A DNA stretch of 64,000 nt from Curtobacterium sp. MCJR17_020 (GTDB lineage: Bacteria; Actinomycetota; Actinomycetes; Actinomycetales; Microbacteriaceae). The position numbers and the translations under genes were made by a program. Below are positions 7,450-14,823 of the stretch, piece after piece. The notes below the pieces were generated by a model. The model worked only from the letters and a program-made list of their open reading frames with translations, did not search any database and was not told the DNA's origin. The stretch spans positions 3,286,001-3,350,000 of the forward strand of contig NZ_CP126260.1 of assembly GCF_003234365.2 (NCBI RefSeq), in the 5' to 3' direction. Position 1 is the stretch's first letter. Every line of letters begins with the position of its first letter.

Positions 7450-8310
7450 GTGGGGGAGATCGAACGACGACGAACACGAGCGCGGACCGCGGCGAGCGCA
7501 GTGGCCGGCACCGCACTGGTGGGGTTGTTGCTCACGGGCTGCACGGCATTCGGCGGGGACGACCCCTTGCCGAAGCCGACCAGACAAGCTGCCGAGCGGA
7601 CGGCGGAGCCGATCCCCGACCCGACGCTCATGACCGAACAGATCGGCGGCGACCCGGACGAGCTCGAGCAGGTCCTGCCCACCGGCACGGTCGCGGCGGA
7701 GACCGACGTCACCTCTCCAAGCGGTGACACGAGCATCCACGTTCGGATCGTCGCGAACGACCAGGGCACCTTCGACGCACAGTTGTCCGGCTACCGCACG
7801 ACCAACCCGCAGCCGATGAGCCTGCAGTTCCGGCACCGGACCGCCAGCCCGCTCGACGGCGACGACAGCTCGGTGCGCGACACGGTCGAGTGGGACGCCA
7901 GCGCCGGTCCACCGATCTCGTTCACGATGGGCCAGTCAGGCCCGCTCCCCGACTACTTGCGCAGTGTCGTGCTCGTCCCCGCCTCGGTCACGGACGAAGA
8001 CCCGTCGAAACGCCCGTGGGTCGGATCGGTGCTGGCCGTCGGTGCTCTGGACTGGAAGATCCCGAACCCCTACCCGGACCTGCGCATCACCGTGGGCAAG
8101 GACCGGCCGGGGGCGTACGGCATCGTCACGGACGTTGACGGTCGTCCGGCGGACTACCTGGTGGCGCACGGCGACGAGCTGACCACGGTCGCGCAGCGGT
8201 TCGGCATCACGCCGGCCGAGGTGCAGTGGCTCAACCCGTACATGGAGACCCGCGCCGACGACTGGTTGCTCGAGGGCAGCACGCTGAACCTCGACCCCGC
8301 GCGCCGCTGA
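7450..8310 (+). CDS. LysM-domain lipoprotein
   Basis: A 286-aa predicted lipoprotein. The GTG at 7450 is chosen because it yields a proper signal peptide: a basic start (GEIERRRTRAR), a hydrophobic core and the lipobox LLLTGC around residue 31. A longer frame from 7318 would bury this signal. The mature part is a beta-rich domain of unknown type, and the last 50 residues form a LysM motif (YLVAHGDELTTVAQRFGI ... LNPYM). LysM modules bind peptidoglycan, so the protein probably sits at the outer membrane face and grips the wall. It is divergent from the small acidic gene. Confidence 0.85.
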   Translation: MGEIERRRTRARTAASAVAGTALVGLLLTGCTAFGGDDPLPKPTRQAAERTAEPIPDPTLMTEQIGGDPDELEQVLPTGTVAAETDVTSPSGDTSIHVRIVANDQGTFDAQLSGYRTTNPQPMSLQFRHRTASPLDGDDSSVRDTVEWDASAGPPISFTMGQSGPLPDYLRSVVLVPASVTDEDPSKRPWVGSVLAVGALDWKIPNPYPDLRITVGKDRPGAYGIVTDVDGRPADYLVAHGDELTTVAQRFGITPAEVQWLNPYMETRADDWLLEGSTLNLDPARR

Positions 8311-8380
8311 CCTCGGCGCGGACGGAACTCGACCGTCCGTTACGCTCGACGGGCACCAGCCCCGACCAGGAGGTCCCCTC

Positions 8381-8902
8381 GTGACGATCGTCGCCGCAGC
8401 AGACGGCTCAGCCCTCGGCAACCCCGGCCCCGCCGGCTGGGCCTGGTACGTCGACGACGACCGCTGGGCCGCCGGTGGCTGGCCCCGGGCAACGAACAAC
8501 ATCGGCGAACTCACGGCCGTCCTGCAGTTGCTCCGCGCGACGAAGGACACCGGCGAGCCGCTGCACATCCTGTGCGACAGTCAGTACGCCATCAAGGCCT
8601 GCACCGAGTGGCTCGCTGGGTGGAAGCGGAAGAACTGGCGCAAGGCCGACGGCAAGCCGGTCATGAACGTCGAGATCATCAAGGAGCTCGACGCCGAACT
8701 GCAGGGCCGCAAGGTCACGTTCGAGTGGGTCCGCGGGCACGTCGGCCACGAGATGAACGAGGCCGCCGACGTCCGCGCCCGTGGTGCGGCCACCGCCTAC
8801 CAGAACCACACCGACGTGCCGCACGGTCCGGGCTGGCCCGGAGTCGAGGTCACCGAGCCGTCCGCACTGCCCGAGGCGACCCCGCCGGCCACGCTCTTCT
8901 GA
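8381..8902 (+). CDS. rnhA: Ribonuclease HI family protein
   Basis: RNase H cleaves the RNA strand of RNA-DNA hybrids, as at Okazaki primers and R-loops. The 173-aa product carries the four acidic catalytic residues of the fold: Asp8 in AADGSALGNPGPAGWAW, the Glu in NNIGELTAV (near 43), the Asp in LCDSQYAI (near 66) and the Asp in NEAADVRARGAA (near 129). The histidine region GHVGHEMNEAAD is also present. The start is a GTG with an excellent AGGAGG 7 nt ahead. A 30-residue C-terminal tail after the fold has no recognised domain. Confidence 0.93.
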   Translation: MTIVAAADGSALGNPGPAGWAWYVDDDRWAAGGWPRATNNIGELTAVLQLLRATKDTGEPLHILCDSQYAIKACTEWLAGWKRKNWRKADGKPVMNVEIIKELDAELQGRKVTFEWVRGHVGHEMNEAADVRARGAATAYQNHTDVPHGPGWPGVEVTEPSALPEATPPATLF

Positions 8903-8925
8903 CCCGGCCGCGCCGGGCCGGTGGC

Positions 8926-9059
8926 CGAGTCTCGGCCTGAGCGACTGATCTCGCGGCCGCTCGCCCGAGAACCGTCGCTCACCGCGAGTCTCGCGGCAGC
9001 GCGCACGAGTCTCGGGCCAGCGCGTCCGCCCTCGGTCAGCCTGGGTCTCGCAGACCCAG
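8926..9059. repeat. Intergenic cluster of GAGTCTCG words with hairpin
   Basis: Between the RNase H gene and the next reductase the word GAGTCTCG occurs at 8927-8934, 8986-8993 and 9007-9014. Related GATCTCGCGG and GGTCTCG copies lie near 8947 and 9044. Each GAGTCTCG copy is followed by GGCC or GCGGC. The stretch ends with a perfect 8-bp hairpin, CTGGGTCT-CGC-AGACCCAG at 9041-9059. The hairpin could end the RNase H transcript; the repeated words have no known role. Confidence 0.5.
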
Positions 9060-9108
9060 GAACACCGAGGCACTGGTCCGCGTCCGACCCCGAGACGATG
9101 CTGGGCGC

Positions 9109-10146
9109 ATGGAGAACACCGAACACGTCCTGGTCACCGGCGGCTCCGGCTTCATCGCCGGCCACCTGATCCTGCAGCTGCTCGACGCCGGGCACCGCGT
9201 CCGCACCACGATCCGGTCCCTCGACCGGGAACCCGCGGTCCGTGCGGTCCTCGCCGAAGCCGGCCTGACCGCCGACGACCGGCTGGAGTTCGTCGCCGCC
9301 GACCTGACGTCCGATGACGGATGGGCTCAGGCGGTCGCGGACATCCACGTCGTGCACCACGTCGCCTCGCCGGTGATGCCCGGCCACGTCGAGGACGAGG
9401 ACACCGTGATCCGTCCGGCGGTGGAGGGGACGCTGCGGGTACTGCGCGCCGCACACGCTGCCGGAGTCGATCGCGTCGTGCTGACCTCGGCCTTCCACGC
9501 GGTCAGCTGGGGCCACCCGCACTCCGACCACGTGTTCACCGAGGCCGACTGGACGGTGCTCGACGGGCCCGGGGTCGATGCCTACGGCACGAGCAAGACC
9601 CTCGCCGAACGGGCTGCGTGGGACTTCGTCGCGTCCGAGCCCGGTGCGCCGGAGCTCGTCACGACGATGCCGGTCGCGGTGATGGGTCCTGCGATGGGGC
9701 ACGCGGTGTCCGGTGCGAACCACATCCTGCAGTCCATGCTCTCCGGAGGGATGCCCGCGACCCCGCGCCTGTTCATCCCCATCGTCGACGTCCGTGACGT
9801 CGCCGCGGCGCACGTCATCGCGACGACCGCGCCGGATGCAGCGGACAAGCGGTTCCTGCTGTCGAACGGTCCCGCGCTCGAGATGGCCGAGATCGCAGCC
9901 ACCCTGCGCGAGCACCTCGGTGACGACGCCCGGGCGGTCCCGACGCAGACGCTGCCCGACGACGTCGTGCGGACCGCGGCCGAGACGCAGCCGCAGTTCC
10001 GTGCGATGGTGCCCGACCTCGGCTACGCCAAGCGCACCTCGAACGAGCGAGCCCGCACCGTGCTCGGCTGGACACCTCGTGATCCCCACCAGGCGATCGT
10101 GGCGGCGGCCCGGAGCCTCGTGGCCAAGGGCCTCGTCCGCCCCTGA
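9109..10146 (+). CDS. Extended SDR family reductase (dihydroflavonol-4-reductase-like)
   Basis: A 345-aa NAD(P)-dependent oxidoreductase of the extended short-chain dehydrogenase type. The Rossmann glycine motif TGGSGFIAG lies at residues 10-18, followed by an NADP-type basic patch (TTIRSLDRE), the HHVASPV strand near 83, a Ser in VLTSAF and the catalytic YGTSK near 162-166. This arrangement matches dihydroflavonol reductase-like and aldehyde reductase-like bacterial proteins. The natural substrate is unknown. It is not in an operon; the convergent GNAT gene ends 10 nt after its stop. Confidence 0.88.
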   Translation: MENTEHVLVTGGSGFIAGHLILQLLDAGHRVRTTIRSLDREPAVRAVLAEAGLTADDRLEFVAADLTSDDGWAQAVADIHVVHHVASPVMPGHVEDEDTVIRPAVEGTLRVLRAAHAAGVDRVVLTSAFHAVSWGHPHSDHVFTEADWTVLDGPGVDAYGTSKTLAERAAWDFVASEPGAPELVTTMPVAVMGPAMGHAVSGANHILQSMLSGGMPATPRLFIPIVDVRDVAAAHVIATTAPDAADKRFLLSNGPALEMAEIAATLREHLGDDARAVPTQTLPDDVVRTAAETQPQFRAMVPDLGYAKRTSNERARTVLGWTPRDPHQAIVAAARSLVAKGLVRP

Positions 10147-10156
10147 CCCACGAGGA

Positions 10157-10669
10157 TCAGACCGCCCGCTCCCACAACGCCACCGTGCTCTCGAGCCCGT
10201 CGTACCGGTACGGCTTCCGCTCCCCCGTCGGTGCGTACCCGAGCGCCTGCCAGAACGGCTCCGCACCGGCCGCGTTCGTCGCCACGATCCCCAGTCGCAG
10301 TCGGTCGGCGCCGGCGTCGGCTGCCAGGGAAACGACGGCCTCGTGCAGGACCCGGCCGAGGCCGGAACCCTGCCGATCGCCACGGACGACGAGCAGTCCG
10401 ACGTACGCCGTGGTCGGTGCCGGGTACCCGAGCAGCACGTCCGCGAACGCCACGAGTGAGTCGCCGTCCCACAGCCCGATCCCGTGCTTGCCCGCCGGGT
10501 CGAAGCCGTCCGGCACCGACACGAGGGCGCTCAGTCCGTCGGACGGCCCCGGCGGGTACCCCGTGATCCGCTCGGCGTAGTCCGGCACGGTCTCGAGCAG
10601 CGCTTGCAACGCGTCGACGTCGTCAGCGCCGAGCGCTCGCACGACGAACGGACCAGCACCGCCCGGCAT
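10157..10669 (-). CDS. GNAT family N-acetyltransferase
   Basis: A 170-aa acetyl-CoA-dependent N-acetyltransferase of the GNAT fold. The acetyl-CoA pyrophosphate loop is visible as VVRGDRQGSGLGRVLHEAVV at about residues 94-113, followed by the LRLGIVATNAAGAEPFWQALGY strand-helix typical of motif B. The acceptor substrate is unknown. The ATG at 10669 shares its A with the TGA of the upstream helicase gene (TGATG), so translation is probably coupled and the two genes form one transcript. Confidence 0.88.
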   Translation of the reverse strand: MPGGAGPFVVRALGADDVDALQALLETVPDYAERITGYPPGPSDGLSALVSVPDGFDPAGKHGIGLWDGDSLVAFADVLLGYPAPTTAYVGLLVVRGDRQGSGLGRVLHEAVVSLAADAGADRLRLGIVATNAAGAEPFWQALGYAPTGERKPYRYDGLESTVALWERAV

Positions 10670-13272
10670 CAGTCCACGTCCACGTCGGTCCACCCGTCGA
10701 ACCGTCCGATCTCGGTGACCCGGACGACGGCCTCGCCGGCTTCGTCCGAGGCGTCGAGGTCGATCGTCGCCGAGAACCCGAAGTCCTTGTCGCCCGACGG
10801 GTCCGCGAAGATCTGCCGTGCACGCCACACGCGCGACGTACCAGCAGCCCCCGTCGCCCCGGCACCCGTTGCTCCCGTCTGGTCGAGCACCAGGTACGAC
10901 ATCGACCGGGCGTCGGCGTCGGTGCGGATCTCGTCGTGCGACTCGTAGTACTCCTCGAGCACCGCGTCCCACGCGTCGCCGTCGAACCCGGCAGCGGCGT
11001 CGAGTGCCCCGAGGCCGTCGACGTCGTCCCGTGCGGCGAGCAGCACCCGCTGGAACAGTGCGTTCCGCACGAGCACGGTGAAGGCCCGCACGTTGCCGGT
11101 GAGCCGCGCTGGCTGCGGCGGCGCGATCTCCTGCTCTTCGGCGAGGGCGAGCAGCACGTCGCCGTTGAGCAGCGCTTCCCACTCGTCGACGAGCGAGGAG
11201 TCGGTCTGCCGGACGACCTCGCCGAGCCACTCGATCAGGTCGTCGAGCTCCTGGTTCCGCTGTTCCTCGGTGATCGTCTGCCGCATGGTGCGGTAGGCGT
11301 CGGACAGGTACCGGAGCACGAGCCCCTCGGACCGGGTGAGCTGGTAGAACCGCACGAAGTCGCCGAAGGTCATCGCGCGTTCGTACATGTCGCGGACGAC
11401 GGCCTTCGGCGAGAGCTGGAAGTCGAGGACCCAGGGCTGTTCCGCCGCGTACGCCTCATACGCCGCCTCCAACAGCTCGGACAGCGGGCGAGGCCAGGTG
11501 ACCTCCTCGAGCAGCTCCATCCGCTCCTCGTACTCGATGCCCTCGCGCTTCATGCGGGCGACCTCTTCGCCACGCTCCTTGAACTGCTGCTGCGACAGGA
11601 TCGCCCGCGGGTCGTCCAGTGTCGCCTCGACGATCGAGACCATGTCCAGGGCGTACGTCGGCGAAGAAGGGTCGAGCAGCTCGAACGCGGCGAGCGCGAA
11701 CGGGGACAAGGGCTGGTTGAGGGCGAAGTTCGACTGCAGGTCGACGGTGAGCCGGTAGGAGACCGGAGGCCCCGGCACCCGCTCGATGACCTGCGCGTTG
11801 ATGAGGGTCCGGGCGATGACGAGCGCACGCCGGGCCATCGCGAGCTGGCGGGCACGCGGTTCGTGGTTGTCGAACACCAGCGAGCGCACCTCGTCGAACG
11901 CCGAACCGCCGCGGGCCACCACCGACAGCACCATCGCGTGCGTGATGCGCATGCGCGAGACCATCGGCTCCGGTTCGGCGCCGATGAGCCGGTCGAACGA
12001 GGCCTGTCCCCAGGACACGAACCCCTCCGGCGCCTTCTTCCGCTTGATCTTGCTCTTCTTCTTCTGGTCGTCGCCGGCCTTGGCGACGGCGCGGGCGTTC
12101 TCGATGTCGTGCTCGGGGGCCTCGGCGACGACGTCACCCTCGGTGTCGTACCCGGCGCGGCCGGCACGGCCGGCGATCTGGTGGAACTCACGTGCGGACA
12201 ACTGCCGCATCTTGGTGCCGTCGAACTTCGTCAGTCCGGTGAACAGCACGGACCGGATCGGCACGTTGATGCCGACGCCCAGGGTGTCGGTGCCGCAAAT
12301 GACGGGCAGCAGTCCGCGCTGTGCGAGCTGCTCGACGAGCCGTCGGTACTTGGGCAGCATGCCGGCGTGGTGCACGCCGATGCCGGCGCGGATCAGGCGG
12401 GACAGGGTCTGTCCGAACCCGGCGCTGAAGCGGAAGCCCGCGATCGCTTCCGCGATCTGGTCTCGACGCGCCCGATCAGCGACGCGAGCCGACATCAGCG
12501 ATTGCGCCCGTTCGAGCGCAGCCGCCTGAGCGAAGTGCACGATGTAGATCGGCGCCTTGCCCTCCTCCAACAGCCGTTCGACGGTCTCCTGCACGGGCGT
12601 CATCACGTACTCGTACTCGAGCGGCACCGGTCGGCTGACCCCGGTCACGCGGGCGGTGGGTCGGCCGGTGCGCCGGGACAGGTCGTCGGCGATGGTGGTG
12701 ACGTCACCGAGGGTGGCCGACATCAGCAGGAACTGCGCGCGTTCGAGCACGAGCAGCGGCACCTGCCACGCCCAACCCCGGTCGGGGTCGCCGTAGAAGT
12801 GGAACTCGTCCATGACCACGACGTCGACGTCGGCGTCCGGACCTTCGCGCAGGGCCAGGTTCGCCAGGATCTCGGCCGTGCAGCAGACGATGGGGGCGTC
12901 GCCGTTCACGCTGGAGTCGCCGGTGACCATGCCGACGTTCTGCGCGCCGAACAGCTCGACGAGCTGGAAGAACTTCTCGGAGACGAGCGCCTTGATCGGT
13001 GCCGTGTAGTAGCTCCGCTTGCCCTCGGCGAGCGCGGCGAAGTGTGCGCCGGCCGCGACGAGCGACTTGCCGGTACCGGTGGGGGTGCTCAGCACGACGT
13101 TCGCACCGGACACGAGCTCGATGACCGCTTCGTCCTGCGCCGGGTACAACGGCCGGCCGCCCTCGGCTGCCCAGGCGGCGAAGGCCTCGTAGACCTCGTC
13201 GGCGTCGACGACGCCGTCCACCGCCGCCGGGATCGCGGCGACGAGCGGGGGCACGGTGGTGACGTCGGTCAT
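10669..13272 (-). CDS. DEAD/DEAH-box RNA helicase with DUF3516 C-terminal domain
   Basis: An 867-aa superfamily 2 helicase of the Ski2/HelY-like group found in actinobacteria. Motifs in order are Walker A STPTGTGKSL (about residue 62), motif II VVMDEFHFYGD (about 155), motif III LLMSATLGD (about 185), motif V GTDTLGVGINVP (about 330) and motif VI QIAGRAGRAGYDTEG (about 360). The C-terminal half is alpha-helical and matches the DUF3516 region. It probably acts on structured RNA in the cytosol. The ATG at 13272 is chosen over a much longer frame because helicase homology begins shortly after it. It is divergent from the flavin oxidoreductase gene and coupled to the GNAT gene downstream. Confidence 0.92.
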   Translation of the reverse strand: MTDVTTVPPLVAAIPAAVDGVVDADEVYEAFAAWAAEGGRPLYPAQDEAVIELVSGANVVLSTPTGTGKSLVAAGAHFAALAEGKRSYYTAPIKALVSEKFFQLVELFGAQNVGMVTGDSSVNGDAPIVCCTAEILANLALREGPDADVDVVVMDEFHFYGDPDRGWAWQVPLLVLERAQFLLMSATLGDVTTIADDLSRRTGRPTARVTGVSRPVPLEYEYVMTPVQETVERLLEEGKAPIYIVHFAQAAALERAQSLMSARVADRARRDQIAEAIAGFRFSAGFGQTLSRLIRAGIGVHHAGMLPKYRRLVEQLAQRGLLPVICGTDTLGVGINVPIRSVLFTGLTKFDGTKMRQLSAREFHQIAGRAGRAGYDTEGDVVAEAPEHDIENARAVAKAGDDQKKKSKIKRKKAPEGFVSWGQASFDRLIGAEPEPMVSRMRITHAMVLSVVARGGSAFDEVRSLVFDNHEPRARQLAMARRALVIARTLINAQVIERVPGPPVSYRLTVDLQSNFALNQPLSPFALAAFELLDPSSPTYALDMVSIVEATLDDPRAILSQQQFKERGEEVARMKREGIEYEERMELLEEVTWPRPLSELLEAAYEAYAAEQPWVLDFQLSPKAVVRDMYERAMTFGDFVRFYQLTRSEGLVLRYLSDAYRTMRQTITEEQRNQELDDLIEWLGEVVRQTDSSLVDEWEALLNGDVLLALAEEQEIAPPQPARLTGNVRAFTVLVRNALFQRVLLAARDDVDGLGALDAAAGFDGDAWDAVLEEYYESHDEIRTDADARSMSYLVLDQTGATGAGATGAAGTSRVWRARQIFADPSGDKDFGFSATIDLDASDEAGEAVVRVTEIGRFDGWTDVDVD

Positions 13273-13359
13273 GGCTCCATCCTCCCAGGCTGCGGTGACG
13301 AGGTGGTCGGTACGGTCGACCGGGAGGCCCGGCTCCATACGCGCGCATAGACTCGCGTC

Positions 13360-14376
13360 ATGCGCGAACTCGGCTTCCTCACCTTCGTCCCGAACCACGG
13401 CGGCACTGCGGGTGCGGCGAGCGCCCTGCAGGACGGTCTGCGGCTGTTCGAGACGGCCGAGACCCTCGGCTACGGCACGGGCTGGGTCCGCGGTCGCCAC
13501 TTCGAGCCCTTCCTGACGAGCCCGATGACGTTCTTCGCCGCCGCGGCCCAGCGCACGAGCACCATCGCGTTCGGCACCGCGGTGCTCGGCATGCGCTACG
13601 AGGACCCGGTGCGCCTCGCCGAGGACGCCAGCACGGTCGACCTGCTGAGCGGTGGGCGCGTGCAGCTCGGCATCAGCACGGGCATCGCCGGGTACGGGCC
13701 GATCCTCGACCCGGTGTTCGGCGCCGTCGACCGCTCGTTCCGCGACGAGGCCGAGGCCCGGGCTGCCCGACTGCTCGAGGTGCTCGACGGCGACGCACTC
13801 GGCAGCGCGGGGTCTGGCTACGAGAGCATCCCGGCCGGTGCGGACCTGACCCTGCAGCCGCTCAGCCCCAGCCTGCGCGACCGCGTGTGGTGGGGCGGCG
13901 GCAGCATGGGTACGGCGGTGCGCACGGCCGAGAAGGGGCTGCTCCTGCACTGCTCGACCCTGAACACCGAGGACACCGGTGCACCCTTCGCCCAGGCGCA
14001 GGCCGACCAGATCGCCGCCTACGGCGAGCGGTTCACCGAGCTGCACGGCGGGACCAGCCGCACGTCGAAGGTCGCGGTGGGCCGCATCGTCGTGCCGCTG
14101 CTCGACGACCACGACCGCGCGGTGCACGAGGAGTTCCTGACCGGGTACGCGTCGGGCATGGACGACGAGGGCCGACCGCTCTCCGGTCCGCCGTTCCGGT
14201 TCAGCAAGGTGCTGTCCGGCGAGCCGGCCGCCATCGTCGATGCACTGCTCGACGACCCCGCCGTCACCGCGACGGACGAGCTCGTGATCACCCTGCCGGC
14301 GAACGGGGACGTGGCCGCGCACGAGCGGATCCTGCGCATCGTCGCCGAGGAGATCGCGCCGGCACTGCGGGCCTGA
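13360..14376 (+). CDS. LLM class flavin-dependent oxidoreductase
   Basis: A 338-aa flavin-dependent enzyme of the bacterial luciferase-like monooxygenase fold, which uses reduced FMN or F420. The characteristic segments are the N-terminal strand LGFLTFVPN, the middle region IAFGTAVLGMRYEDPVRLAEDASTVDLLSGGRVQLGIS (residues about 67-104, shown here by its ends only) and the GGGSMGTAV loop near 180. It is a distant paralogue of the gene at 26729. Its substrate is unknown. It starts 87 nt from the divergent helicase. Confidence 0.9.
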   Translation: MRELGFLTFVPNHGGTAGAASALQDGLRLFETAETLGYGTGWVRGRHFEPFLTSPMTFFAAAAQRTSTIAFGTAVLGMRYEDPVRLAEDASTVDLLSGGRVQLGISTGIAGYGPILDPVFGAVDRSFRDEAEARAARLLEVLDGDALGSAGSGYESIPAGADLTLQPLSPSLRDRVWWGGGSMGTAVRTAEKGLLLHCSTLNTEDTGAPFAQAQADQIAAYGERFTELHGGTSRTSKVAVGRIVVPLLDDHDRAVHEEFLTGYASGMDDEGRPLSGPPFRFSKVLSGEPAAIVDALLDDPAVTATDELVITLPANGDVAAHERILRIVAEEIAPALRA

Positions 14377-14379
14377 GAA

Positions 14380-14460
14380 CGGATCAGGACATCCGGCGGG
14401 CTCAGATCGGATCGGTGAGTCCCGAGAGCCCTGCCGGATGACCATCTCGTCCCTGATCCG
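14380..14460 (+). terminator. Long two-step inverted repeat after the flavin oxidoreductase gene
   Basis: Outer arms (14380-14388 and 14452-14460) and inner arms (about 14390-14403 and 14426-14440) pair with small bulges to give an 80-nt cruciform-like hairpin. It begins 3 nt after the stop codon of the gene ending at 14376, so a terminator or mRNA 3' end structure is likely. Confidence 0.55.
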
Positions 14461-14626
14461 CACGGGATGGTGGCACCATCGTTCCACCTACCGAGCGGTT
14501 TGTCACACTCAGATGCGCCCTCAGGACGAGAAAGTTGATCATCCGTCACCCGTTTTGCCCGGATCGCACGAAGTCCGTCAACCGGTTCGCCGAACCCCTT
14601 CCGGACTGGAAACAGTCGGGACAAAC

Positions 14627-14660
14627 GAATGCGCCCCCGCGCGGACGCGGGGACGCATTC
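14627..14660 (-). terminator. Terminator of the beta-glucosidase operon
   Basis: Arms GAATGCGCCCCCGCG and CGCGGGGACGCATTC pair over 15 positions with one mismatch around a 4-nt CGGA loop. On the minus strand the hairpin is followed by GTTTGTCCC, a short U-rich run, as expected of an intrinsic terminator for the gene ending at 14824. Confidence 0.7.
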
Positions 14661-14823
14661 TGGACGCACCGGGGAAGCTGGGGCATCGTCAGCCGGATCA
14701 GGAGGCTGAGTCGCACACCCAGCGACCCCGTAGTCGGTGCGTGCGCCGACGGTAACCAGCCGACTGGCGCACATCGATGTTACTCAACAGGCGTCGTCCG
14801 TGCGCGGAAACCGGACGAACTGG

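Larger units (their letters stand above)
14377..14823. other. 447-nt gene-free region with two terminator hairpins
   Basis: No convincing gene, tRNA or mobile element is seen. The left part (14380-14460) is one long imperfect inverted repeat: outer arms CGGATCAGG/CCTGATCCG, inner arms CATCCGGC/GCCGGATG, placed just after the flavin oxidoreductase stop. The right part (14627-14660) holds a second hairpin. GC is lower in 14500-14600 than in the flanking genes. The convergent gene order makes two terminators the natural content. Confidence 0.6.
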
